NCBI RefSeq assembly: GCF_042434395.1
Contig: NZ_JBHLTP010000003.1
Span: 620,001 to 684,000 of the forward strand
DNA from: Pontibacillus salicampi
GTDB taxonomy: Bacteria > Bacillota > Bacilli > Bacillales > BH030062
DNA: 64,000 nt
Direction: 5' to 3'
The position numbers and the translations under genes are program-made. Shown piece after piece: positions 1-8,535 of the stretch. Each line of letters opens with the position of its first letter. Position 1 is the first letter of the stretch. The notes beneath the pieces were generated by a model that saw only the letters and a list, made by a program, of their open reading frames with translations, searched no databases and was not told the origin of the DNA.

Positions 1-357
1 ATTGAATTTCCAGTAATTGCAGATTTAGATAAGCAAGTAGCCATGAAATACGGAATGATAATGCCTGGAGAAAGTCAGGTGGAAACGAGTCGTGCCGTAT
101 TTGTTATTGACGACAAACAAAAAATTCGTTCTATCATCTATTACCCATTAACAACAGGAAGAAATATGCAGGAAATTCTTCGACTAGTTAAAGCGTTGCA
201 AACAACAGATAAGCACAGCGTTTCTACTCCAGCTAACTGGACGGAAGGAGACAAAGCAGTGGTAGCTCCTCCGAAAACACAAGAAGCAGCGGCAAAGCGT
301 GCACAAGAAGAGGGTATTGAATATATCGATTGGTATATTTCCAAAAAAGATGTCTAA
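1..357 (+). CDS. Peroxiredoxin, 1-Cys/Prx6-like, C-terminal part
   Basis: The frame is open from base 1 to a TAA at 355-357, so the gene starts upstream of the window and only its last 118 codons are present. The visible part has the PVIADLD, then MPGESQVETSRAVFVID, then GRNMQEILRLVKALQ pattern typical of the second half of Prx6-type peroxiredoxins, including the extended C-terminal dimerisation tail (TPANWTEGDKAVVAPP). These enzymes reduce H2O2 and organic peroxides in the cytoplasm. The peroxidatic Cys lies in the missing N-terminal half, so 1-Cys or 2-Cys type is inferred from the long tail. Its terminator (361-386) has been invaded by a mobile element. Confidence 0.9.
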   Translation: MEFPVIADLDKQVAMKYGMIMPGESQVETSRAVFVIDDKQKIRSIIYYPLTTGRNMQEILRLVKALQTTDKHSVSTPANWTEGDKAVVAPPKTQEAAAKRAQEEGIEYIDWYISKKDV

Positions 358-360
358 GAG

Positions 361-386
361 AAAGGCTATCCCATTGCGGATAGCCT
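361..386 (+). terminator. Terminator of the peroxiredoxin gene, left copy
   Basis: Stem GGCTATCC (364-371) pairs with GGATAGCC (378-385). A T-tract is missing here because a mobile element begins at 387. The lost downstream part, CATTGCGGATAGCCTTTT, reappears at 1307-1324. Confidence 0.75.
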
Positions 387-436
387 CAGCTTGTAGAGAA
401 ACCCCCTTGTTTCCTACAAGCTTTTTTCATGTATGC

Positions 437-557
437 GGGCTGGCAAATACCACTCGCTTTCCGCGGACGAACGCCCGAGCCTCCTCGTTTGAAACCCACA
501 CTCGGGGGTCTCGGATCGCCCGTTTTTCCGCAGGAGTCTCCTGGTATTTGCCAGCCC
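437..557. repeat. Palindromic module inside IS1182 copy A
   Basis: Outer arms GGGCTGGCAAATACCA (437-452) and TGGTATTTGCCAGCCC (542-557) are perfect inverted repeats. The interior holds the CTCGCTTTCCGCGG, GCCTCCTCG, GGGTCTCGG and GCAGGAGTCTC blocks common to Bacillaceae palindromic intergenic repeats. The same module is at 18714-18832. Confidence 0.85.
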
Positions 558-582
558 TTCACCGAAAAAGACTCTCCTTCAC

Positions 583-1305
583 CTAACACACCCTTGATAG
601 GTGAAGGGCAATCTTTTTCATGTTCTGACAGGCAGCTGTCCGTAACGCCTGTTCGCGCACATTTTCTTTTCCGGGCAGGCGACAATAACGCAGCCCATGC
701 AGTTCTTTTGAATCTGCGAAGCTACGCTCCACTTTCTCTTTTCTCATTCGATATATCCACTTACCTTCATTAGATAGACGGTTCAACCGAACCTGCTCTT
801 TGGCTCCTTCCCACACATGACGTGTAACGGTTTTTTGGTGTTTTTGATTCTGGGTGCACTGCACGAGTAAAGGGCAATCCTTACATTTTTCTGGGTTTGA
901 TTTATAGTGTCGATACCCGTCACGGTCGGTCGTGCTGTAACTGAGCACTTCTCCTTGAGGACAGACATAATAATCCATTTCCTCATCATATTGATACTTC
1001 CATTTTGGAAGATGGCCTTTCTTCGATTAATACCTCCTGTGAGCAATGACAGCGAATATATCTCTTTCTTTGATCAAGCCATGACAGATCGGGTTCGTCA
1101 GATAACCCGCATCTAAACCAACTGCCTCTACCTCAAACCCAAATCGTTTCACCTGTCGATCCAACCGTTGAAGGTAGGGCTTCGAATCGTGCACATTTCC
1201 CGGAGTGACATGAACATCTGTAATGATATTATGTTTCAAATCCGTGGTACGATGGTCGAGGTAAAAGAAGCCCTCCGGCTTGTTTTCACGATAAAGATAC
1301 TCACT
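583..1305 (-). pseudogene. IS1182-family transposase, truncated with internal stop
   Basis: Read on the minus strand, the translation begins within EYLYRENKPEGFFYLDHRTTD, continues NVHDSKPYL and VGLDAGY, meets an in-frame TAA at 1027-1029 after AHRRY, then resumes in the same frame as KKGHLPKWKYQYDEEMDYYVC and ends with KVERSFADSKELHGLRYCR and a stop at 583-585. This is the middle and C-terminal part of an IS1182-type DDE transposase; KVERSFADSK carries the presumed catalytic Glu. Roughly the first half of a normal ~450-residue protein is missing, so it cannot be active. Confidence 0.85.
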
Positions 1306-1306
1306 T

Positions 1307-1324
1307 CATTGCGGATAGCCTTTT
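1307..1324 (+). repeat. Partial second copy of the peroxiredoxin terminator
   Basis: CATTGCGGATAGCCTTTT repeats the loop and right arm of the terminator at 361-386 and restores its T-run. It marks the far junction of the mobile element. Bases 1325-1434 beyond it show no gene. Confidence 0.7.
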
Positions 1325-1434
1325 ATTTGTTGTGAGGTGCAAATCAGGAAGGGCCGGTAATAAAATTGATATTGCATGCTCTGGGGTTCATTTACATGCT
1401 TAGTCGTATGTATTCATTTAGGTTGTTAGGAAAA

Positions 1435-1465
1435 AAGGAGAGGTGTTCTTATGAAACCTCTCCTT
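1435..1465 (-). terminator. Terminator of the cell-wall-binding protein gene
   Basis: Inverted repeat AAGGAGAGGT / ACCTCTCCTT, just beyond the stop codon at 1484 and with an A-run (T-run on the minus strand) next to it. Confidence 0.75.
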
Positions 1466-1483
1466 CCTAGTATTCAATTATGG

Positions 1484-4135
1484 TTATAATATGGTTTGTA
1501 AAGAGGGATCAAGAACGCCTTCTCCTCCATAAAGAGTAATGGAATGTATTTGCTCGATATACTCAAGCACCTCCTGTTGCACATGAGCCTGTTTGGTTAG
1601 CAGAAGGGGCATATTGTTTTCATATGCATATCTGCTTCCTGATAAGGCATCTGGAAAGCGCGTCCCATTTGCTATCCCTGCACTAGTTGCTTGAGGGTAG
1701 TACGATTTAGCAATCTCTAATGCGGTCAACGCTCGGTTACTGCCGGAAATTCGTTCTACGTTTTCTATTCCAAGGCTGTGAAGCTGTGACTCAGCATTAG
1801 AAGGGACGGCATTAGGTCCACCAATTATTGTAATGGAGGATATGGATGGATTATTCGTTATATATGTTTGTAATTCAGGGCTTAATGCCTTGCTTGATGT
1901 GTTTAACAGGATTGGTTTTTGCACCTTTGTTGCATAAGGTACGATACTTAGCGCATCGGCGAAATCATTCCCATCCACTAAAAATATACCGTTTGGTTTG
2001 GTGGTAACCGTCTCTGCAATATTAATTGCTGTTTGGACGCGGTTTTTTCCAGCGATACGATTGATAGGGTAATGTAACGATTGGAATTGTTTGTAGATAT
2101 TATCTGATACCGCACCTTCTCCTCCTAATACCTTTATTTCTCCTGAGGGTTTAAGAAGCCTTTGTGCTTCCTTCAATTGAGAATGAATGATAGCTTGCTT
2201 ATCGTTTATTAACATAATTACCCCGTTCAGCGTGTTATTTAATACGCCGCCAGCTAAGGCATCAGGGTAGTTATTCCCGTCAGTGAGAATGATTGAATCT
2301 AACGTATGATCTGGGATTTTATGAGTGAATGCTTGGGAGGTTTCGTAACGATTGCCTCCAGCGATTCTGCTGAAGGAAGTTCCATTTGTAACCTCATAGT
2401 CAATCATATTTTCTTGGTCATAGCCTGCCGCATTTATATTTCCTGCATGGTCTACAAGCTTTATTGCGCTTAACGTCCAAGTGCCAGCTGCAGTGTTGTC
2501 ATTAATTGTAATGTGAGCATTGAACTTTCCTTTATTGTCGGTTACTTTCTTCACTATGCTACGATCACTCATAGAATTCTCGATGGTCAGTTGGACATAA
2601 TCCACCCCTGATTCTCCATCATGTGAATGAATGGAAATGGTTACATCTTCACCTGGCTTTACTTTCTTTTTGTTAATTTCTACTTTCTGTAGCTTCGGAG
2701 CAGTTGTATCTTGATTCATTGGGATGGATGGCTTTTTCTCCCACGCATCGTAATCATGTAATGTAATGCCTTTAAATCCTTTTAAATCACTGGAGGCATA
2801 ATAGCTTCTTACAATTGCCATTTCTTTTTCTAGCTGAAGAGTAGAGCGATTATGAAAGCTTACATAATCAAGGTCATTTGGCATTAGCTCTAGTCCCACT
2901 TCTATTTTAGGGGAATTTGCGTATTCTATTTCACTCCTAGTTAAGGGGATTATACTGTTAGGTCCCAATGCGCTGTTTCGATAAGCCATTAACGTCACAT
3001 AGTCCTGTTTATCTATCATTTCCTCATAGAAATGATTATAGTAATCTGTAACAGCTTCTTGATCGGTCCAAAAGGGTAAAGCACTCCCAACTATTAGTCC
3101 GTTCTCTTTTGCAAAATTAATGTACTTGCTCGCCGAATAGGACCATTGCTTTAATACATCCTGACGATCCTCATCCCAATTAGGCAATACATAAGGTTCT
3201 ACATCAAAATGAACGCCAATGAAGGCGGCATTCTTTGCTACGCTATCATTATATGCAAGTACTTTCTTTACTCTTGCTATAGCATCATCACTATATGTTT
3301 TTAATCCCCAGAGCGGGTCTCCCATTAATGCATGTACATGTATGCCTTCGGTATTTGCTGCCTGGATAAACCTTGCATAATGATTGTTACTTATTCCAGG
3401 ATTAAAGTGTAAGTAGACGTTGTTAACCTGCTGCATACTAAGCTTCTCCATAGTTTGTCTTGTATTTTCAGTTACTTCTCTGCTATTCCAAATCCACACA
3501 TTTTTTTGAGCGTGATACTCGTGTAAGGCATCCTGTACTGCTTTAGAATATGTAGAATAGGTCTTGGTTTTAGCTGTTGTAGATAATGAGGAAAAAGAAT
3601 TAGCATTCACTTTTTCCTTAAAGAAAGCCTGACCTTGTGCTTCTGTAAGTGTAATGGATACTTCATCTGCATTCTGCTGTTGCAGACCAAGCTCTTCTCT
3701 AACCTGGAAACCATGTATCATTAAATGCTTTTTTACTAACTCTCTTAATTTACTGTTCCCGCCTGTAATATAGGTTAAAGGCTTTGTCCCGCTCTTCCCT
3801 TTTATAGATAGTATAGTTTCAGGAGGAACCATAGCTTCCTTAATAGATAGGCCTTCCTTGCTAACACTACTATTCTCCTGATTCATTTTATAGTGATTAT
3901 ATATTTCTCCCCCTATGGACTCAGCAAGTTGTGTTGTAAATGGTAGGAAATCGCTTTGGATCTTTCCATCCACTAAGGTGGAGTTATTATAATTAGTATA
4001 TAAAAAGGTGTGACATGTCTCTCTGCAAATCACCTCTTGCTTTGTTTTTTCTTCAGTCTCTCCAAACACAGTGCCACTGTTACTAATCGAAAGGAATAAT
4101 AAACAAATGAAAACAAGAATGTTATGTCTTAACAA
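1484..4135 (-). CDS. Secreted protein: TIM-barrel-like domain, Ig-like domain, three cell-wall-binding type 2 repeats
   Basis: An 883-residue exported protein. The N-terminus has a signal peptide (hydrophobic HNILVFICLLFLSISN, then Ser/Gly-rich). Residues about 205-495 look like a (beta/alpha) barrel of the glycosyl-hydrolase type (VWIWNSREV, GVHFDVEPY, YVTLMAYR, KGITLHDYDAW), with the DVEPY Asp/Glu pair a possible active site. Residues about 505-600 look Ig-like. Three type 2 cell-wall-binding repeats follow, each starting I-A/S-G-x-N-R (IAGGNRYET, IAGKNRVQT, ISGSNRALT). These modules anchor proteins non-covalently to anionic wall polymers. The start is TTG at 4135, nine bases after AAAGGAG. 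A wall-associated hydrolase is inferred; the substrate is unknown. Confidence 0.8.
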   Translation of the reverse strand: MLRHNILVFICLLFLSISNSGTVFGETEEKTKQEVICRETCHTFLYTNYNNSTLVDGKIQSDFLPFTTQLAESIGGEIYNHYKMNQENSSVSKEGLSIKEAMVPPETILSIKGKSGTKPLTYITGGNSKLRELVKKHLMIHGFQVREELGLQQQNADEVSITLTEAQGQAFFKEKVNANSFSSLSTTAKTKTYSTYSKAVQDALHEYHAQKNVWIWNSREVTENTRQTMEKLSMQQVNNVYLHFNPGISNNHYARFIQAANTEGIHVHALMGDPLWGLKTYSDDAIARVKKVLAYNDSVAKNAAFIGVHFDVEPYVLPNWDEDRQDVLKQWSYSASKYINFAKENGLIVGSALPFWTDQEAVTDYYNHFYEEMIDKQDYVTLMAYRNSALGPNSIIPLTRSEIEYANSPKIEVGLELMPNDLDYVSFHNRSTLQLEKEMAIVRSYYASSDLKGFKGITLHDYDAWEKKPSIPMNQDTTAPKLQKVEINKKKVKPGEDVTISIHSHDGESGVDYVQLTIENSMSDRSIVKKVTDNKGKFNAHITINDNTAAGTWTLSAIKLVDHAGNINAAGYDQENMIDYEVTNGTSFSRIAGGNRYETSQAFTHKIPDHTLDSIILTDGNNYPDALAGGVLNNTLNGVIMLINDKQAIIHSQLKEAQRLLKPSGEIKVLGGEGAVSDNIYKQFQSLHYPINRIAGKNRVQTAINIAETVTTKPNGIFLVDGNDFADALSIVPYATKVQKPILLNTSSKALSPELQTYITNNPSISSITIIGGPNAVPSNAESQLHSLGIENVERISGSNRALTALEIAKSYYPQATSAGIANGTRFPDALSGSRYAYENNMPLLLTKQAHVQQEVLEYIEQIHSITLYGGEGVLDPSLQTIL

Positions 4136-4656
4136 CTTATGTGTCTCCTTTATTTGGTTTTGAACTACTCTTTTACATTAGGTTGTTTCCGTCTAAAGCA
4201 GGTAAAATATTTCTATTATATAGTAGTAGGGTTGCATGCGAAAAGTGGGATGATAGCTGAGGTAAATGGGTGTACATTTAAGTGATGAAATCTTTATTTC
4301 TACGAAAATAACACGAATGAATAAGCTCTGTATTTATTGTCGGCATATTCTAGGTATATATAAATAGATGCTTCAGAAAAAGATGATAAAAAATTACTAT
4401 GGTTTGGATTTACTCATTAGAAAAGAGTGTACTCTTCTACGTGAGCTTTGGGGTAGGTAATGATGGGGGGTATGAGAGCTATGTCCACCCCATATGCCCT
4501 TCCCGTTTATATGACTCTGTATTAGTGGAGTTAACAGAGGGGGGATCAGTGCCTGAGTTGGGGTAGCTGATAAGAATGGAAAAAAGACGGCAATTCAAAT
4601 TGTCGCCTGGTAGATAGGTAGGTAATACGACTTACTACTCAATACATGGATAGATA
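4136..4656. other. Intergenic region, no gene seen
   Basis: About 520 bp upstream of the TTG-started cell-wall protein gene. It presumably holds that gene's promoter. No convincing ORF, RNA or repeat was recognised. Confidence 0.5.
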
Positions 4657-4696
4657 AGAGGGTGCCCCCCCTTCATGAAGGGGGCACCCTCTTTAT
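4657..4696 (-). terminator. Strong terminator downstream of yvbH-like gene
   Basis: Stem AGAGGGTGCCCCC (from 4657) pairs with GGGGGCACCCTCT around a CTTCATGAAG loop region. Confidence 0.85.
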
Positions 4697-4723
4697 AAAT
4701 ACTACGATTGCTGTTTTTGGTTA

Positions 4724-5344
4724 TTAATTTTGGATGTAACGTTCAAAAACAGATCCGAAGTCCTTTTGTGTGTATTTCTCCCTGCTTTCAGCTAGCCAGT
4801 TAAAGGCGTGCTGGTTAATTTGCTTAAATTCATCCGATAGTTTCATTTCAGTGCCATGAGCATGGTTTTGATTGAGGGCATTAGATGCGTAGTCCAAGCT
4901 CTGCTTGGTGAAGTCCATATATGCTTCATTGGTGTCGTGGATTTCTTGAATTTTCAGCATGGTTTTATACAAATCCTTTAATTCTTCAAGGTTTTTCTTA
5001 TGAACATCGATAGAAAAGTGCTGATTACCCATGGTGAATTTAATTTCTACGTCCAGATCTACTGTGCCGGCTGTTTCTAGTGCAACATTTCTAATCGAAT
5101 GACTATAATAATCATAACGGTGAAGGGTACGCTTTTTACTTGTAGCGCTTGTGCCGTCTAGGTGGATTAACGCTTTGTTTGTGAAGCAGTATTCGTCTGA
5201 TTGAGACATGATTAAGAAGTAAATCGTTTCTCCATCCTCATGCATAACATAATCGTCTGCATCAACTTTGTCGAAATCTTCTCGTTTAACTACCTTACCA
5301 ACATCACTTAGTCCTAGTGCGTCAGAAGCTACTTTTTTAAACAT
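4724..5344 (-). CDS. YvbH-like bacterial PH-domain protein
   Basis: Closely resembles B. subtilis YvbH in length and sequence (MFKKVASDALGLSD, DDYVMHEDGE, YFLIMSQSDEYCFTNKALI). The first ~125 residues form a bacterial PH domain and the remaining helical part matches the YvbH oligomerisation region (about 130-200). Function in the family is unknown; cytoplasmic and oligomeric is the family expectation. The start is set at ATG 5344, preceded by AAGAAAGGGATGG; an upstream in-frame ATG at 5368 would add eight residues. Monocistronic, with its own terminator. Confidence 0.85.
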   Translation of the reverse strand: MFKKVASDALGLSDVGKVVKREDFDKVDADDYVMHEDGETIYFLIMSQSDEYCFTNKALIHLDGTSATSKKRTLHRYDYYSHSIRNVALETAGTVDLDVEIKFTMGNQHFSIDVHKKNLEELKDLYKTMLKIQEIHDTNEAYMDFTKQSLDYASNALNQNHAHGTEMKLSDEFKQINQHAFNWLAESREKYTQKDFGSVFERYIQN

Positions 5345-5566
5345 TGTATCCATCCCTTTCTTATCCATTTCGCTCCCATTATAGCACAGCCAAAATTCGC
5401 CGAACCACAGAGATGCTGTTTTGTCATTAGACCGTAACAGAAATTTACAGACTGATTATGACGTTGGTCTCAAATAGTAGTTTAGAGTAGTCTATACCGG
5501 TTCTTGTATTCGTGTTAGACTTCAATAAAGAATTGAAATCGTTATCAGGATTGGAGGGGATGTTCC

Positions 5567-6928
5567 GTGGAGTTAACCATCGATCATTATGAAAATGAAT
5601 TGTTTCAAACCTTTTTTGAAAGTGGAAGCTTTTGCATTGTTGTAGTGGATGAGAAGGGTGTTATTTCCTATATTAACGACAGTTACTGCCGCTTTCTAAA
5701 AATTAATAAGCACGAGGCGATAGGTACCCATGTAACAAAAGTAATTGAAAATACGAGAATGCATCTAGTGGTGGAAAGCGGAGAAGAGGAAATGGCGGAT
5801 TTGCAATACATAAGAGGTAATTACATGATTGCTAACCGGATTCCGCTCGTTGCAGATGGGGTCGTAATCGGTGCTTTCGGTATGGTATTATTCCGTGATA
5901 CAGAAGAATGGCTTAAAATGAATAGTCATATCAGGGAGTTATTGCTTGAGCTGAAAGCGTATCGATTTCAGCATAATAATCAGGGTCCAAGCTACTCTCT
6001 CCATCATATTATTAGCCAATCCTCCCAGCTGACTAAGTTAAAAGATAAGATTAAGAAAATAGCTCCAAGTGATGTGTCTGTGCTGTTAAGAGGAGAAAGC
6101 GGGACAGGTAAGGAGTTGTTTGCCCATAGTGTTCATCATCTTAGTGAACGAAGTAATCAGCCGTTTGTAAAAGTAAATTGTGCAGCGATACCAGAGCATT
6201 TATTAGAATCAGAATTATTTGGCTATCAGGATGGAGCATTCACAGGAGCGAAGAAAGGTGGCAAAGCAGGTAAATTTCAGCTTGCAGACAAAGGCACCAT
6301 ATTTTTAGATGAAATTGGTGATATGCCGTTAAGCGCACAAGTGAAAATATTACGAGTCCTGCAAGAAGGAGAGGTGGAGGCTGTTGGAGCGGTCCACCCT
6401 CAAAAGGTAGATGTAAGAGTAATTGCTTCAACTCACCAGCCATTGGAGGCATTGATTGATAGTCAACAATTTCGTGAGGATTTATACTATCGTATTAATG
6501 TAATGGAATGTTATGTGCCGCCGCTTCGGGAACGTTCTAGTGACATTCCACTGTTAGCTCATACTTTTCTGCAAAAGGTATCTGAACGTATCGGAAAAAG
6601 GGTGGCAGGATTTGAAGAAGATGTATTGCAGGCGTTCACCTTGTACGGCTGGCCTGGAAACGTAAGAGAGCTTGAAAATGCAGTTGAATCAGCTGTACAT
6701 TTAACGAATAATGAATGGATACAACTAGAAGACATCCCATCCTCCGTTTGGAAAAAAAGGGAAAATACGTTGAAACAGGTAGATTTGAAAGCTCAGCTGG
6801 AAGAGGCGGAAAGGACGGCTATCAAAGATGCTTTGCAGCGTGCCAAGGGGGATAAGAAGGAGGCTTCCCGATTATTGGGAATTGGCAAGTCTAGCCTTTA
6901 TGAAAAAGCGAAAAAGTACCACTTATAA
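5567..6928 (+). CDS. Sigma-54-dependent transcriptional activator (PAS-AAA+-HTH)
   Basis: 453 residues. An N-terminal PAS sensor (about 10-120) is followed by the AAA+ domain: Walker A GESGTGKE at 176-183, the sigma-54 contact loop GAFTGA at 223-228 and Walker B IFLDE at 245-249. A Fis-type helix-turn-helix ends the protein (KKEASRLLGIGKSSLYEKAKKY). The GAFTGA motif shows it can drive sigma-54 RNA polymerase. It starts with GTG after GGAGGGG. It lies just upstream of, and in line with, the ketone-body operon, which has a -24/-12 promoter at 7087-7104, so it is almost certainly that operon's activator. The ligand sensed by the PAS domain is unknown. Confidence 0.93.
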   Translation: MELTIDHYENELFQTFFESGSFCIVVVDEKGVISYINDSYCRFLKINKHEAIGTHVTKVIENTRMHLVVESGEEEMADLQYIRGNYMIANRIPLVADGVVIGAFGMVLFRDTEEWLKMNSHIRELLLELKAYRFQHNNQGPSYSLHHIISQSSQLTKLKDKIKKIAPSDVSVLLRGESGTGKELFAHSVHHLSERSNQPFVKVNCAAIPEHLLESELFGYQDGAFTGAKKGGKAGKFQLADKGTIFLDEIGDMPLSAQVKILRVLQEGEVEAVGAVHPQKVDVRVIASTHQPLEALIDSQQFREDLYYRINVMECYVPPLRERSSDIPLLAHTFLQKVSERIGKRVAGFEEDVLQAFTLYGWPGNVRELENAVESAVHLTNNEWIQLEDIPSSVWKKRENTLKQVDLKAQLEEAERTAIKDALQRAKGDKKEASRLLGIGKSSLYEKAKKYHL

Positions 6929-6946
6929 AATTCCATATATTCAGAA

Positions 6947-6977
6947 AGTCGTTCCGTGTTTTCGGAATGGCTTTTTT
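6947..6977 (+). terminator. Terminator of the sigma-54 activator gene
   Basis: Imperfect stem AGTCGTTCCG / CGGAATGGCT (G-U pairs allowed) followed by seven T residues. It separates the regulator from the operon it probably controls. Confidence 0.8.
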
Positions 6978-7086
6978 TATTAGTACTGTTGGTTTTTGGT
7001 GTGTGGCAGGTAATGTTTTTCTGGAAAATTGGAACAAAGAGTGATGTGGAAGTAAGAGGTGCACCACAATGAAGGCGTTTTCAATT

Positions 7087-7104
7087 TTGGCACAATTTTT
7101 GCAT
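7087..7104 (+). promoter_or_regulatory. Sigma-54 (-24/-12) promoter of the sco operon
   Basis: TTGGCACAATTTTTGCAT matches the sigma-54 consensus (TTGGCAC-N5-TTGC). The GG at 7089-7090 and GC at 7101-7102 are separated by exactly ten bases. It lies 29 bp upstream of the scoA ATG and downstream of a gene for a GAFTGA activator. Confidence 0.9.
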
Positions 7105-7132
7105 ATTTGTGAGCTGAAAGGAGTGATTGTAG

Positions 7133-7828
7133 ATGAAAACACTATATACATCATTTGAAGAAGCTGTAGCGAACATAGAGGATCATTCCACAATTATGGT
7201 TGGTGGATTCGGTCTAGTAGGAATTCCTGAAAATTTGATATTAGCATTGGTGGAATCTAATGCCAAGCATTTAACGGTTATCTCCAATAATTGCGGTGTA
7301 GATGATTGGGGATTGGGATTACTGCTCCATAATAAGCAAATTGATAAGATGATAGGTTCCTATGTTGGTGAAAACAAGGAATTCGAACGGCAGGTAATTG
7401 AAGGTGAATTAGAGGTAGAGCTGGTTCCACAAGGGACGCTTGCAGAGCGGATTAGAGCTGGTGGAGCAGGCATACCGGCTTTTTATACACCAGCAGGAGT
7501 AGGAACACCGATAGCTGAAGGTGGCGAAGTACGACTATTTGATGGGAAAGAATATTTATTGCAAAAGGCTCTAACAGCAGACGTTAGTCTCGTTCGGGCA
7601 GCAAAGGGTGACCATTACGGTAATTTAATGTATAACAAAACGGCAAGGAACTTCAATCCGATGATGGCGGCTGCAGGTGAAGTGACCATAGCGGAGGTAG
7701 AAGAGCTAGTGGAACCAGGTCAATTGGATGCTGAACATATTCATACACCAGGTATTTATGTGCAAGGCTTGATAGAAGGAAAGCAGGAGAAACGAATTGA
7801 ACGGCTAACAGTAGCAGAAAAAGCGTAA
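7133..7828 (+). CDS. scoA: 3-oxoacid CoA-transferase subunit A
   Basis: 231 residues, the usual size of the alpha subunit of succinyl-CoA/acetyl-CoA:acetoacetate CoA-transferase. Motifs include TIMVGGFGLVGIPE near the N-terminus (CoA-binding G-rich loop), TVISNNCGVDDWGLGLL and RAGGAGIPAFYTPAGVGT. With ScoB it moves CoA onto acetoacetate, the activation step of ketone-body use. RBS AAAGGAG precedes the ATG. First gene of a five-gene operon behind the sigma-54 promoter; the gene order resembles B. subtilis yxjC-scoA-scoB-yxjF. Confidence 0.95.
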   Translation: MKTLYTSFEEAVANIEDHSTIMVGGFGLVGIPENLILALVESNAKHLTVISNNCGVDDWGLGLLLHNKQIDKMIGSYVGENKEFERQVIEGELEVELVPQGTLAERIRAGGAGIPAFYTPAGVGTPIAEGGEVRLFDGKEYLLQKALTADVSLVRAAKGDHYGNLMYNKTARNFNPMMAAAGEVTIAEVEELVEPGQLDAEHIHTPGIYVQGLIEGKQEKRIERLTVAEKA

Positions 7829-7843
7829 AAAGGAGTGTTAATT

Positions 7844-8518
7844 ATGGCAGTCAAACTAGAGAAAGCAGCAGTGAGAGAACTTATTGCGAGAAGAGCCGAA
7901 CGAGAAATTGAAAGCGGTTACTATGTTAATTTGGGTATTGGTATGCCGACTATGGTAGCCAATTATATCCAACCACACAAGCAGGTTGTTCTTCAATCAG
8001 AGAATGGACTAATCGGTATAGGACGTTCCCCCTATGAAGATGAGGTGGATCCGGATTTAATCAATGCAGGGAAAGAAACGGTAACAGCATCTACAGGCGC
8101 CTCCTATTGTGATAGTGCGGAATCGTTTGGAATGATCAGAGGAGCCCATTTAGATCTCGCTATATTGGGCGGTATGGAGGTTTCAGCGGCAGGTGACCTA
8201 GCAAACTGGATGATTCCCGGTAAGATGATTAAAGGTATGGGAGGTGCTATGGACATTGTTCATGGTGCTCGCAAAATTGTCATTATAATGGATCATGTCA
8301 ATAAACATGGAGAGCCAAAAATTTTAAAAGAGTGCCGTTTACCTTTAACAGGTAAAGGTGTTGTTAACAGAATTATTACGGATAGAGCTGTATTGGATGT
8401 AACCGAAAAGGGGTTAGTGCTAGTAGAGGTAGTTGAAGGATGGACAGTGGATGAAATTATTGCTTCAACGGAAGCGGAGATTATTGTGAGTCCAGAATTG
8501 GAGGAGCTTTCTCTATAA
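7844..8518 (+). CDS. scoB: 3-oxoacid CoA-transferase subunit B
   Basis: 224 residues from the ATG at 7844, which is well placed after AAAAAGGAG; a GTG three codons upstream lies inside the Shine-Dalgarno region and is unlikely. Contains the beta-subunit signatures NLGIGMPTMV and QSENGLIGIG, where the Glu of SENG is the catalytic residue forming the glutamyl-CoA thioester in this family. It pairs with ScoA 15 bp upstream. Confidence 0.95.
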   Translation: MAVKLEKAAVRELIARRAEREIESGYYVNLGIGMPTMVANYIQPHKQVVLQSENGLIGIGRSPYEDEVDPDLINAGKETVTASTGASYCDSAESFGMIRGAHLDLAILGGMEVSAAGDLANWMIPGKMIKGMGGAMDIVHGARKIVIIMDHVNKHGEPKILKECRLPLTGKGVVNRIITDRAVLDVTEKGLVLVEVVEGWTVDEIIASTEAEIIVSPELEELSL

Positions 8519-8535
8519 AAAGGAGTCGTGTATTA

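Larger units (their letters stand above)
387..1306 (-). mobile_element. Degraded IS1182-family insertion in a terminator (copy A)
   Basis: The element starts with CAGCTTGTAGAGAAAC, related to the CAGGCTGTCGAGAAAGT end at 18408. It contains a terminal hairpin (388-422), a 121-bp palindrome (437-557) and the remnant of a transposase on the minus strand. It is flanked by two copies of part of the peroxiredoxin terminator (373-386 and 1307-1320). The end that should carry the transposase N-terminus and the second inverted repeat is deleted. About 170 bp at its 3' side are nearly identical, in inverted orientation, to 18660-18840. Confidence 0.75.

Noticed and set aside
386..685. ORFs covering the palindromic module near 0.4-0.7 kb on both strands
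   Set aside because: They exist only because the palindrome is free of stops; the translations are Pro/Arg/Ser-rich, lack ribosome sites and mirror each other on the two strands.
783..1046. ORF in another frame of the IS1182 relic
   Set aside because: Shifted-frame shadow of the transposase; the true frame continues from 1239 through a TAA at 1027 to 583.
4321..4640. Short direct repeats such as GTAGATAGGTAGGTAAT before yvbH
   Set aside because: Too short and irregular; no pattern beyond a local low-complexity run.
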